Shown: one piece after another, positions 36,023-45,041 of the stretch | Layout: each line of letters begins with the position of its first letter | How positions within the stretch are numbered: position 1 is the first letter of the stretch | IMG/VR virus record: IMGVR_UViG_3300026484_000465 | Span: 1-56,421 of that record | Length of the DNA: 56,421 bases | Source: a virus | Reading direction: 5' to 3' (one strand) | Notes under the pieces: model-generated | Told to the model about the DNA's origin: nothing | The model's database searches: none | What the model saw: the letters and a program-made list of their open reading frames with translations, nothing else | Position numbers and translations under genes: made by a program

Positions 36023-36745
36023 TTATTTTGTTTTAATATTTTGAGTCGAAGAATTGTTTTTAATTGATACTTTAGTGTTTGTTGTAATGTGTTTTGCAGA
36101 GTTTATTTGTTTTATTTTAGATATTTCTGAAGTCGATAAAGCTGTAGAATCACTAACTGGATTTATTCCTGGAGTGATATTGATAGTCTGTTCAACAATA
36201 TTATTAGGTTTATTATTATAATCAAATAATTCTTTTTTTATTTTTGTTAATTCATTTTGACATTTAGTTAATTGGTTTAACTCTTTGTAGCACAAATTAC
36301 AATCTGTATTTATTCCAAAGCTCTGATTTATTTTAATTATTTCATTGTCTTCAATCTCATTGTAAGAAGCAAAATAAAATCCATATTTTAATTCCGTCAA
36401 TTGACCTTTTATGTTTTTTGTTATTGACTCCCAAGACAATGAAAGACCTTCTTTACTGTTAAAAGCAGAATAAATTATTCTTTTTTTTCCATCCCCATAT
36501 TTTAAAACAACAGCATCAGTTTTTCCGTCGGAGAATACTATTTGGATTAAAATATACCCATTTTTATACGGTGGTTTCACTGTTAAAATAGTATAATTAT
36601 CTCTTCTAAGTGATGGTATAACTTCTGTTTTATATGTATTATTATCGAAAAAATAAATAGTATTGTTTGTTTTATAAAATTTACTATCTACAATTATTGA
36701 TTTTTTTTTATCTATAGGTAAACAAGAAGCAAAAGAAAAACTCAT
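36023..36745 (-). CDS. Unrecognised protein, possible lipoprotein
   Basis: 240 aa from an ATG that overlaps the upstream stop (ATGA); an in-frame ATG at 36778 would add 11 residues. The N terminus SFSFASCLPIDKKK has a lipobox-like FASC, but the hydrophobic part is short, so lipidation is uncertain. A beta-rich middle part is followed by a CNLCYKE motif and a Ser/Thr/Asn-rich tail. Part of the minus-strand operon 38221 to 35825. Confidence 0.6.
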   Translation of the reverse strand: MSFSFASCLPIDKKKSIIVDSKFYKTNNTIYFFDNNTYKTEVIPSLRRDNYTILTVKPPYKNGYILIQIVFSDGKTDAVVLKYGDGKKRIIYSAFNSKEGLSLSWESITKNIKGQLTELKYGFYFASYNEIEDNEIIKINQSFGINTDCNLCYKELNQLTKCQNELTKIKKELFDYNNKPNNIVEQTINITPGINPVSDSTALSTSEISKIKQINSAKHITTNTKVSIKNNSSTQNIKTK

Positions 36746-37797
36746 TGTTTTTGTTTCTCTTTTTGGTGTTTCATCCATAATTCAGGTAATTTAACTAATC
36801 CATAACCTAACACACCTCCCCATAAAGCTTTACCAGCTGTATGTCCAAGTAATGATTTATCTAACACAGGACTACCTTTCATTCCTTTATATAAATCAAT
36901 ATCATCACTATTGTAGTTATGTTTTGTTTTTGACATCATATTAGGTAGAAGATATTTTGATAAAGAATGTAATATTTTTTTTGAACCTTTAGCTCTTTCA
37001 CCTGCTCTAGACCATACTTCACCTTTTTTTATATCTTTTAATTCATCTTTATCGAAGTAAGTGTCTGGGGTTGAACCAACAGATTTGTAGGCTCTTCCTA
37101 ACAGTCTTGAAGTTAAAGGTTCCACTCCAGCACCTATTGCCATACCTGCTCCACTTAATGCTGCAGGAGAAAGAACATTTTCTTCTTTATTATCTAATTC
37201 GGCTGTTGCTGCTGAATTAGCTCCTCCCATAACAGCCATTGGAACAAAACCTTTAATAAACCCTTTTCTCCTGAAGGAATTTACAATACCACCCATTACA
37301 CCTCCAACACCTCCACCGAATAAAGCGGCTTTACCTACATTTTCTTGGTTTTCTTTTCTTTTTCTCTTTTGTTCATCAAGTTCATTTGTTGCTAATTCAG
37401 CAGACCTAGATAAACCAGCTGTTTTTACAATCAAATAATTACCAGCAGAACTTTGTTTTACCAAATCTATCTTTTTTTTTAAGTATTGGTCTGAAACTCT
37501 TTTACCTGCTAATAGTTTTCTTGCTTCAATAGCTTTATCTACCTTTTTATTATTGGATATTTTACCATATGCCCCACCTGCTACTGCACCAGTTCCAATG
37601 TGAGCAAGCGTACCTATTAATCCGGTTTTCTTACTTCTTGCTGAATCAAAAATTCTCAACCCAAGTCCACCAACAAGGGCACCTTTATATGCTCCTTCTA
37701 ACACAGGTTCAACATCTTTCCTTGTGTGAGGATAGAGGGCATCGGCTTTAGCTTGTTCTTCGAGAATGTACTCATCAATACTTTTATTTTTATCCAT
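36742..37797 (-). CDS. Large glycine-zipper protein with internal KTA motif
   Basis: 351 aa. Several small-residue-rich hydrophobic segments: about 36-50 (YKGALVGGLGLRIF), 62-78, 153-172 (GKAALFGGGVGGVMGGIV), 184-200 and 212-226. A motif YLIVKTAGL at 121-129 divides a 126-residue front part from the rest, so cleavage there would yield two membrane-active pieces. Basic linkers (DEQKRKRKENQ) separate segments. Second gene of the minus operon. I infer a virion protein acting in the head or at infection; no known family recognised. Confidence 0.65.
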   Translation of the reverse strand: MDKNKSIDEYILEEQAKADALYPHTRKDVEPVLEGAYKGALVGGLGLRIFDSARSKKTGLIGTLAHIGTGAVAGGAYGKISNNKKVDKAIEARKLLAGKRVSDQYLKKKIDLVKQSSAGNYLIVKTAGLSRSAELATNELDEQKRKRKENQENVGKAALFGGGVGGVMGGIVNSFRRKGFIKGFVPMAVMGGANSAATAELDNKEENVLSPAALSGAGMAIGAGVEPLTSRLLGRAYKSVGSTPDTYFDKDELKDIKKGEVWSRAGERAKGSKKILHSLSKYLLPNMMSKTKHNYNSDDIDLYKGMKGSPVLDKSLLGHTAGKALWGGVLGYGLVKLPELWMKHQKEKQKQ

Positions 37798-37813
37798 TTT
37801 ATATCCTTAGAAT

Positions 37814-38221
37814 TTATCTAGACAAACTTCCTGCTGTTTGAATGTATTTTAATGCTTCATCTGGTTTAGAACCTCTATTAATATCAGCAATAATTTTAGC
37901 TGTTGCTAAATCAACATTACCGCCATATTGATAAATTTGATATATAGCATCTGCCATCAATTCTTTACTATTACTCATTCTAGGAGATAAAGTATAAACT
38001 GCTCCAGCCCATGCTTTTAATTTACTATCAGATACTTTTCCTAGTTCTGGATGTTTTCTTTTAGCATATTTAACAATACTACCCAATTTAACTTTAAACA
38101 TTAAATCATTTGTTTGTTGAATTACTTTTTCAGCCCCTACTAATGCAGCTGTTGTTCCACCTACTGTCATAGCAATATCTTCTAATTTGCTTTTTTCAGC
38201 TATTTTTTCTAAATAAGACAT
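37814..38221 (-). CDS. KTA-type tagged protein, 135 aa
   Basis: N terminus MSYLEKIAEKSKLED fits the tag pattern (LEKIA at 4-8). A weak hydrophobic stretch follows (TVGGTTAALVGAEKV), then a helical domain with LGKVSDSKLKAWAGAVYTL and, at the end, KYIQTAGSLSR. First gene of the minus operon, with its own TATAAT promoter divergent from 38286. A minor head protein is inferred. Confidence 0.65.
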   Translation of the reverse strand: MSYLEKIAEKSKLEDIAMTVGGTTAALVGAEKVIQQTNDLMFKVKLGSIVKYAKRKHPELGKVSDSKLKAWAGAVYTLSPRMSNSKELMADAIYQIYQYGGNVDLATAKIIADINRGSKPDEALKYIQTAGSLSR

Positions 38222-38242
38222 CTGAATCCTTTTTTTGTATTA

Positions 38243-38265
38243 ATTATAACATATTTTGATATAAT
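38243..38265. promoter_or_regulatory. Divergent promoter pair
   Basis: Minus-strand TATAAT (38243-38248, context ATGTTATAATTAAT) drives 38221, and plus-strand TATAAT (38260-38265, context TTGATATAAT) drives 38286. Each is followed by an A-run and GGAT; the boxes are 11 bp apart. Confidence 0.75.
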
Positions 38266-38285
38266 ATTTAAAAAAGGATTTTGTA

Positions 38286-39551
38286 ATGTTGAACACGAAC
38301 GACATATTAGATTCATTTAAAATGATAAATCCAAAAATAACACAAAAAACAATAGATAAATACATAACTATATATAAAAATAAGTATCCACAAATTGATT
38401 TCTCAAAACAAGAAAATATAGATTTTATTGTAATGCCTGTAGTTGCAGCTGAACTCACAATAGAATTAAACAAAAATAAATTATTATCAACTAATACAAT
38501 AGATGGTGTTATAAACTCAAATATGACAGCAGATGAAAAACTTTCGGCATTAAAAGCATATGCTAAATTAATAGGCTTTAAACCTATTTCTAAATCGTGG
38601 GAAAATTTATATAATGAAATTATTCAGTTTACACAAAACAATTGGTACAATTTAAAAACACCTATTGCCAATTTCATTTTAAACAAATTTAATTATATTG
38701 AAAATATATATATAGCTGACAGTAATTCTTCAGAAATGGTAAGAAATAGGGTTTATTATATTCAAATACCTGGTATGAAGATAAACACATTTGAATTATC
38801 AGACAATAATCAAACTAATTTATTTAATTATGCTTTCTCTATAGATGATTATGAAAAATACAAAGCAGCAAAAGAAGGAGGTTTTTTTAGTTTACCTAGT
38901 TGTATAGATTTATACTTATTTACAGAAATAAAAGAAAGCACTTTAAAAGTAACCCCTGTTGATAATTATTTTTCTTTAAAAGAAGGTTATTATGTTAGTG
39001 TAGAATGTGATGAACATCAAATAATCCATTCAAATTTTAATGATAAAAATGTTGATGGAATTATTCTTTGTAAACCAAGATTTTATGTTGATACAGATGA
39101 AGAAATAGAAATCAGAATAAAAGAATACATTTTACCCGATAAAGATGAAATAAAAATAGACGAGCTAGTTACTACATCTGATATTTTAATAAAAGCACCT
39201 TATCCAATTTTTATCTCGCTACTTTGTTATAGTTCAGAAAAATATTCTTCTTCTGATAAAGAAAATATGAAAAATATTTTAAATGAATACCTTAAGTCAA
39301 AACATAGAAATCCTAAAGAAATATCTTTAAAAGATATATCCAATGTATTATTAAGCAATAATTATAATGTAGACTTACAGCCAAAAGTGAATATAGAACT
39401 GTATCCTTATATAAATTATCAAGTTAAAAAAGAAGCAATTTTCCCATTAACAAAAAAAGACTACAGATCAAATAGTGCTGATTTGTATAACCAAATTTCA
39501 AACAATACATCTGTATTCTATATAAAGGATATAAATGTTATACCAGAATAA
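38286..39551 (+). CDS. Baseplate wedge (gp6/J-like) candidate
   Basis: 421 aa. The C-terminal third has the layout of baseplate J-type proteins: ILIKAPYPIFISLLCY, then helices with NMKNILNEYLKSK and DISNVLLSNNYNVDLQ, a pattern of a strand-rich domain plus a final helix pair. The N-terminal part is helical (TADEKLSALKAYAKLIG). Gene order, after the hub candidate and before another large partner, also fits. Not certain. Confidence 0.5.
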   Translation: MLNTNDILDSFKMINPKITQKTIDKYITIYKNKYPQIDFSKQENIDFIVMPVVAAELTIELNKNKLLSTNTIDGVINSNMTADEKLSALKAYAKLIGFKPISKSWENLYNEIIQFTQNNWYNLKTPIANFILNKFNYIENIYIADSNSSEMVRNRVYYIQIPGMKINTFELSDNNQTNLFNYAFSIDDYEKYKAAKEGGFFSLPSCIDLYLFTEIKESTLKVTPVDNYFSLKEGYYVSVECDEHQIIHSNFNDKNVDGIILCKPRFYVDTDEEIEIRIKEYILPDKDEIKIDELVTTSDILIKAPYPIFISLLCYSSEKYSSSDKENMKNILNEYLKSKHRNPKEISLKDISNVLLSNNYNVDLQPKVNIELYPYINYQVKKEAIFPLTKKDYRSNSADLYNQISNNTSVFYIKDINVIPE

Positions 39552-41307
39552 TCAAAATAGTATATTGTTTTATTCCTTGTTGGGAGATTATTATATATAT
39601 ATGTATAAAAAAAATGAAAAAAGTGACTGTATAAATACAGGGACATCTATTTTACTTGAAGAAATATTTGAAGACACTTCACATATAATAAATAGTAGTT
39701 TTTTATATAAAAATACAACATCTTTGTTTTTTATAGGAACAATAGAGTATATTGATAGTAATACAGTTAGATACTTTGATATTAATGGGAAAGAAATAAA
39801 CCCAACATCTGTATATATATTAAATAGAGAGAATGATATTATTTTTAATACTTTAGAACAAAATGAAATAATAAAATACTTACAAAAAAATAAACTTTCA
39901 TCATCTCTTATTTACTATACAAAAGAACAAAAACTTAATGTAGATGAAATAGCTACTATGTTTAATGTAACAGATGTAGATGTAAGTAAGTTTATTGCAT
40001 ATTTAATGTATAAAATGATTCAATATAATGTTTATAATAAAACACTAGTCAATAATTTAATAGCGATATATTTTAATACTCCATTCTGTTTAACAGAAAA
40101 AGAAAAAATATTAAAATATCAAGATGGAAAAGTTATTACAGATGTGAATGAATATGAAATAATTCATGATGTATATATAAAGAAAGAAGGTGATATTAAA
40201 TTTGGAGAACCTTTATATTATATATCTAAGATTAACAATTCAAATTCTAGTGTTATCAATAATATTGTCGATAAAATGTTTTATATTGATAACTATTCAA
40301 ATGCTTTTTATTTGAATAAGTTAAAAACATATGTAACATCTACTTTTCTTAATGCTAGTATATCTGTTGATGTACTTATTCAGAATCCAGAAAAAGGAAC
40401 CGTATTAGCAAATATTTTTAAAAATATTTCCTACATAGATGCTTCTTTAAATACTTACAGAGATGAAGAAGAAGAAATTGGAATTTCACTTAAAAGTGAT
40501 TTAAAGTTAATAGAAAAAGGATTGTTTGAAGCAAAAGAGACCACAATAATAACAATACATTATTATGATAAAAATATTAATGCTATTACATTATTGGATG
40601 AAAAACTTAAAGTTATAGAAAAAGGGAAAGCAGATACATTTGAAACTGAACTCAAGAAAGGTGTGTCTCTAGAAAAAAATGGAATAGATGCAATAGGAGA
40701 AGATAAAAATAAAGAATATGCAAAAGAAAATTTATTAAGTATTGAAAATTCAAAATTAACAGCATTATGGGAAAAATTTAATTTAAAAAATTTAATAGAA
40801 AAAGGTGTTAAAAAAATTATTTATAGTGATACTTTAAAATACCCAAAAAACGATAATTTAAAATACAAGTATATTATTACTCCTACATATAATGTTATCG
40901 AAAAGTATATAGAAAACATTAGTTATTTTGCTTTTGATTTTACCACATTACCTACTGATGATATTTTAACAAAAATATATAACATTAACACCTCACATAC
41001 TTATGAAACATTAAAAAAACAAGGTTTTGTTGAAAAAAGTGAAAGTAACAAAATGAAAGGGAAAGAAGCATTAAAATATTTATCATTATCTCTTTTTAGT
41101 GGAACAGAATTAACTAAAAATAAGACTGTTATTGATAGGTCTCTTTTAAGAACTAGAGATACATTGGGAGGAGATGTTCGTTTAAATAAAGAGGAGACTA
41201 ATAATCTATTATCATCAAATAAATTAAGCAAAAAGATTTCTAATGTATTTATACAAAAAGATGAATTAATAATGGACAGTAATACACTAATAGACGAAAA
41301 AAAATGA
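39535..41307 (+). CDS. Large unrecognised protein, baseplate partner candidate
   Basis: 590 aa, starting 17 bases before the preceding stop, so tightly coupled to the wedge candidate. Soluble, mixed beta and helix, with a charged C terminus (RSLLRTRDTLGGDVRLNKEE). No enzyme motif. In many contractile phages two large wedge proteins are encoded side by side, which is the basis for the suggestion. Confidence 0.6.
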   Translation: MLYQNNQNSILFYSLLGDYYIYMYKKNEKSDCINTGTSILLEEIFEDTSHIINSSFLYKNTTSLFFIGTIEYIDSNTVRYFDINGKEINPTSVYILNRENDIIFNTLEQNEIIKYLQKNKLSSSLIYYTKEQKLNVDEIATMFNVTDVDVSKFIAYLMYKMIQYNVYNKTLVNNLIAIYFNTPFCLTEKEKILKYQDGKVITDVNEYEIIHDVYIKKEGDIKFGEPLYYISKINNSNSSVINNIVDKMFYIDNYSNAFYLNKLKTYVTSTFLNASISVDVLIQNPEKGTVLANIFKNISYIDASLNTYRDEEEEIGISLKSDLKLIEKGLFEAKETTIITIHYYDKNINAITLLDEKLKVIEKGKADTFETELKKGVSLEKNGIDAIGEDKNKEYAKENLLSIENSKLTALWEKFNLKNLIEKGVKKIIYSDTLKYPKNDNLKYKYIITPTYNVIEKYIENISYFAFDFTTLPTDDILTKIYNINTSHTYETLKKQGFVEKSESNKMKGKEALKYLSLSLFSGTELTKNKTVIDRSLLRTRDTLGGDVRLNKEETNNLLSSNKLSKKISNVFIQKDELIMDSNTLIDEKK

Positions 41308-41313
41308 AACAAA

Positions 41314-41342
41314 TTGCAAAATAAAATATTTTATGATACAAT
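41314..41342 (+). promoter_or_regulatory. Sigma-70-like promoter before 41366
   Basis: TTGCAA (41314-41319) and TACAAT (41337-41342) are 17 bp apart. The perfect palindrome ATAAAATATTTTAT lies in the spacer and could be an operator. Confidence 0.7.
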
Positions 41343-41365
41343 AAACTAAAAAAAAGGATTAACAG

Positions 41366-41770
41366 ATGAGAGCATTTGAACTTATCAAAACTGCAGGTGC
41401 AGAATATGGATACAACGATCAAGACAGTGAGGGATTATCTCCAGCAGCTAAAGCAGCAATTGCAGCAGGACTTCTTACAGCAGGTGGAGCAGGATTAAAA
41501 TATGGTGGTCCTAAATTAGCAGATCACATGATGGGTAAAATTGACAGTTTAGCTGATGATAGTGAAAAAATGAAAAAAATGTTAGCAAAGAAAAAAGGTG
41601 ATAAAGAACTTTATGAAAATGCTAGTAAGGCTAAAGAAGCTTTAAAAGCAAAATGGCAAAAATTAAAAGACATTGGTGAACACAAACATGGTGGAAAAGC
41701 ACTTATTGGTGGAGGTGTTACAACTGCAGCTCTTGCCGGAACAGATTACTACCAAAGAAATAGAGGGTAA
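41366..41770 (+). CDS. KTA-tagged glycine-zipper membrane protein
   Basis: 134 aa, same plan as the 4367 protein: MRAFELIKTAGAEYG at the N terminus, hydrophobic segment about 28-50 (AAKAAIAAGLLTAGGAGLKYG), a Lys-rich helix with DELY/ENASKAKEALKAKW-type spacing, a second segment about 110-126 (KALIGGGVTTAALAG), and an end in RG. Single-gene unit with promoter and terminator. Likely a paralogue of 4367 and a capsid-internal protein. Confidence 0.75.
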   Translation: MRAFELIKTAGAEYGYNDQDSEGLSPAAKAAIAAGLLTAGGAGLKYGGPKLADHMMGKIDSLADDSEKMKKMLAKKKGDKELYENASKAKEALKAKWQKLKDIGEHKHGGKALIGGGVTTAALAGTDYYQRNRG

Positions 41771-41780
41771 CCTCTCTTTT
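41762..41780 (+). terminator. Terminator hairpin with the stop codon in a GNRA loop
   Basis: AGAGG (41762-41766) pairs with CCTCT (41771-41775); the loop is GTAA and holds the TAA stop codon of the 41366 gene. A pyrimidine-rich tail follows. Confidence 0.6.
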
Positions 41781-41827
41781 CTCTTCTTCTATATTTTCTA
41801 CTTACTTCTTTTAATAAAATCAAAATT

Positions 41828-41850
41828 ATGCTACAATAAATAAAAAAAGG
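41828..41850 (+). promoter_or_regulatory. Extended -10 promoter before 41857
   Basis: TTATGCTACAATAAAT, A-run, GGATTACA before ATG. TACAAT is at 41832-41837. Confidence 0.7.
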
Positions 41851-41856
41851 ATTACA

Positions 41857-42318
41857 ATGAATTCGAAAAGTTACTTTTTACTTAAAACAGCTGATGACAA
41901 TAATAATGGTGTCGGAACAGGGACTATTGCAGGAGGTGCTTTGGCATTAGGTGGGCTTGGGAGTATGGGATACGGACATAATTTAATTAATAAAGCTACA
42001 CCTGATACTCCACTATTTTCAAAAGGAAATCAACTTGGTACATTAGGATATGGTGCTTCAAATATCCAGCAAGCTAAAGCAAGTGGGGAAGCAAACACAA
42101 AAGCCATTAATGATTTTGTTGAGGGTCATGGTGGAAAAGAAAAATTTGATGTTAACAAGCTAAATGAAGTAGAAAAAGGGAAATACAATAAAATGTTAAC
42201 AGATGGTGAAAATATAGCTAATCTAGGAAAAGGTTCTAAATTTATGCATTATGGAAAAATTGGCGGACTACTTGGTGGCGGAATGATGTTAGGGTCAATG
42301 TTAACCAATAATAATTAA
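41857..42318 (+). CDS. KTA-tagged Gly-rich membrane protein
   Basis: 153 aa. N terminus MNSKSYFLLKTADDNNNG (LLKTA at 8-12). Hydrophobic Gly-rich segments at about 23-40 (TIAGGALALGGLGSMGYG) and 131-150 (KIGGLLGGGMMLGSML), with a polar middle. Two-segment architecture as in 4367 and 41366. It starts a small unit with 42331. Inferred packaged head protein. Confidence 0.7.
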   Translation: MNSKSYFLLKTADDNNNGVGTGTIAGGALALGGLGSMGYGHNLINKATPDTPLFSKGNQLGTLGYGASNIQQAKASGEANTKAINDFVEGHGGKEKFDVNKLNEVEKGKYNKMLTDGENIANLGKGSKFMHYGKIGGLLGGGMMLGSMLTNNN

Positions 42319-42330
42319 AAAGGATATAAA

Positions 42331-42585
42331 ATGAAGATAGAACAAATTTCTGAACTATTAGAAAAAACAGCTGCTCATATAGAGATGATTGAGAATGAAA
42401 ACAACATGTTAAGAAAGAAATTAGAAGAAAGTATTTCTGCAGTTAATTTAAACAAAGAAGCTTCTTTTGATTTTTCAGACACAGCGAATGATGACTATGG
42501 TTCTTTGGGGCAACCTTCTAATTATTCCCCGAGCAATCAAATTTCTTCTAGTCAAAAATTAGAAGAATTCTTAAATAATTTATAA
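42331..42585 (+). CDS. Small coiled-coil protein with KTA motif
   Basis: 84 aa. N terminus MKIEQISELLEKTAAHIEMI (LEKTA at 10-14); residues 15-40 form a short heptad-type helix (IEMIENENNMLRKKLEES). The tail is Ser/Asn-rich. It lies just before a terminator and the capsid genes. It may be a core or scaffold-associated protein. Confidence 0.65.
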   Translation: MKIEQISELLEKTAAHIEMIENENNMLRKKLEESISAVNLNKEASFDFSDTANDDYGSLGQPSNYSPSNQISSSQKLEEFLNNL

Positions 42586-42598
42586 AAAAACTATCTAT

Positions 42599-42630
42599 AA
42601 ATAAGAGCATTTCTTATTTTTGTTTTTTTT
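42599..42630 (+). terminator. Intrinsic terminator after 42331
   Basis: AAATAAGA (42599-42606) pairs with TCTTATTT (42612-42619), followed by a long T-run. Confidence 0.75.
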
Positions 42631-42631
42631 G

Positions 42632-42664
42632 TATAAAATAATGGTAATAAAACCAAAAAAAAGG
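42632..42664 (+). promoter_or_regulatory. Promoter region for the capsid genes
   Basis: GTATAAAATAATGGTAATAA lies between the terminator and the A-run plus GGAT before 42673. Either TATAAA (42632) or TGGTAATAA (42643-42650) could be the -10 box; the second fits the usual distance to GG. Confidence 0.5.
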
Positions 42665-42672
42665 ATAAGTAG

Positions 42673-43059
42673 ATGAAGAATATTGATATTGTAAGAGGTT
42701 ATAGAACCTTCAGTCATGAAGACTTATATGATGCTGACGCAACTGTAACAATCGTGCCAGGAGATATTATAGGCCTTAATGGAAACAAAATAACATTAGA
42801 AAAAACGCATAAAGAAGCTGGAATAGCTCTTGAATCAAACAAAGATATTGCTGGTAATAAACCAAGTGGGAAAATTCCAGTATGTGTTAGTAATTTTGTT
42901 GTAAGATTTTATAGACCAGTTCCAGATGAAGTTAATTTGGGTGATCCTGTTACAGTTATTGATGGAAAGCCATCTAAAACAGACGATGATCATACAGTAA
43001 TTTGGGGATATGTTACAAAAATAGACGAAACATCTTTTGATGTTAGAGTAAATTATTAA
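42673..43059 (+). CDS. Capsid decoration/stabilisation protein candidate
   Basis: 128 aa, directly before the major capsid gene. Beta-rich with ATVTIVPGDIIGLNGNKI, VCVSNFVVRFYRPV and DPVTVIDGKP; the pattern resembles small head-stabilising proteins that sit on the capsid surface. No KTA motif, as expected for a protein added from outside. The call rests on order and fold pattern. Confidence 0.55.
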   Translation: MKNIDIVRGYRTFSHEDLYDADATVTIVPGDIIGLNGNKITLEKTHKEAGIALESNKDIAGNKPSGKIPVCVSNFVVRFYRPVPDEVNLGDPVTVIDGKPSKTDDDHTVIWGYVTKIDETSFDVRVNY

Positions 43060-43071
43060 AAAGGATAAAAC

Positions 43072-44007
43072 ATGGGTATTAATGTAGAAACTCCAGTAAT
43101 TCAACAAAACACAGGGTTAATTAAAGCAGCTTATGCTGGTGGTGACCTTTTAAAACAAGCTATGGATAACAGTACATACTTTATTAGAGATAAAGTAAGA
43201 GAACTTGGTTTTGCTAGAAAAGTAATTGAACCTATTTTTGTTACAAGTGCAGATTTAGACAGAGTTCCAAACAATGAGCAACCTGCTATCATCTTAGAAA
43301 AAGATATCGAAAGTAGAGGGATGACAGTGCCATTCAGAGGGCAAGGAGAACAAAGATATTGGGAAAGAGAAGACATGGTTGTTAATTTCCAAAAAATTGA
43401 ATCAGAAAGAATTAACAAATCTAAATTCGAAATGATGACTTCTAAAACTCCATATACTGAAGTTCTTAAAAAAAGAATTGTTGAAGAGGTTCAAAAAGTT
43501 GAAGATGAAACTTTAATGAACGGTTTCAATGCTATCATAGAGAAAGCAGAAGAAGAAGCTCCTGGTACACAATATCAAGAATTAGAGGGTGGATTAAGCA
43601 AAACAAACATTAAAATATTAATACAAATGCTTTCAAGATTAAAAATGATCCCGCCAACAGGACCAAAACCAAAAATCTTAATGACACAAAATCTAAAATT
43701 AGAATTAATTGAATTAGGAATGATTGAAATTGGTGATTCTAATGTTGGAAAATATTGGAATGAAGGTGTAGTTGGAGTAGATAGATTATTTAATGTCCCT
43801 GTAGTATCTACAATTAAAAATGATTTAGTAAAAGATAATGAAATGTTTATTGTTGCTCCTCAAGATTACTTTGGAAGATTCTTTATTTTACAAGATCACA
43901 CAATGGTAATCAAAACAGAAGCTGATATGATGAATATGTGGACATATGCAGCTATGGGTATGGGATTCGTTAATACAAAAGGTGTATGTAAAGTTACATT
44001 ATCTTAA
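43072..44007 (+). CDS. Major capsid protein
   Basis: 311 aa. It looks like an HK97-fold capsid protein: an N-terminal arm, an E-loop region (EKDIESRGMTVPFRGQG, then YWEREDMVVNFQKIES), a helical spine (EVLKKRIVEEVQKVEDET), and a P-domain with LIQMLSRLKMIPPTGPKPKI and PVVSTIKNDL. At residues 16-20 it has LIKAA, matching the LIKTA motif of the small tagged proteins, so a 20-residue N-terminal piece may be removed at maturation. A strong terminator after it suggests very high expression. Confidence 0.8.
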   Translation: MGINVETPVIQQNTGLIKAAYAGGDLLKQAMDNSTYFIRDKVRELGFARKVIEPIFVTSADLDRVPNNEQPAIILEKDIESRGMTVPFRGQGEQRYWEREDMVVNFQKIESERINKSKFEMMTSKTPYTEVLKKRIVEEVQKVEDETLMNGFNAIIEKAEEEAPGTQYQELEGGLSKTNIKILIQMLSRLKMIPPTGPKPKILMTQNLKLELIELGMIEIGDSNVGKYWNEGVVGVDRLFNVPVVSTIKNDLVKDNEMFIVAPQDYFGRFFILQDHTMVIKTEADMMNMWTYAAMGMGFVNTKGVCKVTLS

Positions 44008-44027
44008 TGTAACTCCTCTTTTGAGGA

Positions 44028-44062
44028 TTACAAAATAATATACGTATTGTTTTGTAATTTTT
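44028..44062 (+). terminator. Strong terminator after the major capsid gene
   Basis: A 13-bp stem (44028-44040 with 44045-44057, one T-G pair) closed by a TACG loop, then five T. A smaller hairpin, GTAAC-TCCTC-TTTT-GAGGA-TTAC, just upstream shares the TTAC bases and cannot form at the same time. Confidence 0.85.
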
Positions 44063-44076
44063 AAAAAGGATAATGG

Positions 44077-45030
44077 ATGTTTTTTAACAATTCTCAAAGA
44101 TATGTTTCTATAGCAAAACAAATTATTAACGAAATAAATCATGGGGGAGATAACCCAGAAGAATTATTAAATAAGTATGCTAAAGAATACAATTTAAATA
44201 ATAATATGAAACAAAGAGTTGTAGAAGAATACAATGTAAATATGTTTTTAAGTAAATTAAAAGATGGTAATCACCAAGAGCATTATGTGTTATTGAATCC
44301 TGTTATTAATGAAACACAAAAATGGAATTCTATTATTGAGAAAAATAATAAAGAAAATGAGCATAAAAAGAATATGACCAAGACAGCCTTTTACAATGAA
44401 GAAGCTAATATTGTATTTAAAAACAATTCAATGGAATATGAGCATGACCCACTTTTAAATGGTTCTTTTTCTAACAAAACATTGGTAAGTTCTTTTGAGT
44501 ACGGGGACACCTCTGATTTACTTAAAAATGCTTCTTACAAAGAAAAACTCAGAGAAGAAGAAGGATTTAAAGAATTAGTAAAAACTGCTCATTATAAAGG
44601 TCATGAAGTTATAAATCAATTAGCAAATGATCTAACTAAAGTAGCAAATATTTCAACAGGAGCTACAAAAACCATAATTTATGATTTAATTAAAGAAGGG
44701 CATGAGGATATTGCTAATACTGTTATGGAAAATTGCAAATATAAACCAAACGAAATACTCGGGGCAAAAATGACAGATGGTATATTTGAACAAGATTTAC
44801 CTCTATTAAAAACATCTCAAGAACTTATAAAAGAAGCAACTATAAGTAAACTAATTATGAGAGTAATATCAGAAAAAGGTATGAACCATATCGGAAGTGC
44901 TTTAAATAAAATAAAAACTATGGCAGGGCCTAAAAATAGAGCAAAAATATATATGGCTTATGTAATGAATAAATTTTTTACAGAAAAAAAACCTGGTGCA
45001 TTACATAATGACTTTATTCAAAATGCTTAA
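44077..45030 (+). CDS. Prohead core/scaffold candidate with five KTA-type sites
   Basis: 317 aa, hydrophilic and helical, directly after the capsid gene. The motif occurs at MTKTA, LLKNA, LVKTA, LTKVA and LIKEA between residues about 102 and 260, each followed by a polar or aromatic residue. Proteins cut many times by the prohead protease are typical core or scaffold parts (as in T4). It could equally be a protein with several functions. The start follows AAAAAGGATAATGG. Confidence 0.65.
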   Translation: MFFNNSQRYVSIAKQIINEINHGGDNPEELLNKYAKEYNLNNNMKQRVVEEYNVNMFLSKLKDGNHQEHYVLLNPVINETQKWNSIIEKNNKENEHKKNMTKTAFYNEEANIVFKNNSMEYEHDPLLNGSFSNKTLVSSFEYGDTSDLLKNASYKEKLREEEGFKELVKTAHYKGHEVINQLANDLTKVANISTGATKTIIYDLIKEGHEDIANTVMENCKYKPNEILGAKMTDGIFEQDLPLLKTSQELIKEATISKLIMRVISEKGMNHIGSALNKIKTMAGPKNRAKIYMAYVMNKFFTEKKPGALHNDFIQNA

Positions 45031-45041
45031 AAGGATATAAT

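Noticed and set aside
36746-36778. Earlier ATG start for the 36023 minus-strand gene
   Set aside because: The ATGA overlap at 36745 is the usual coupling in this window; the earlier start has a long overlap with the upstream gene. Not fully excluded.
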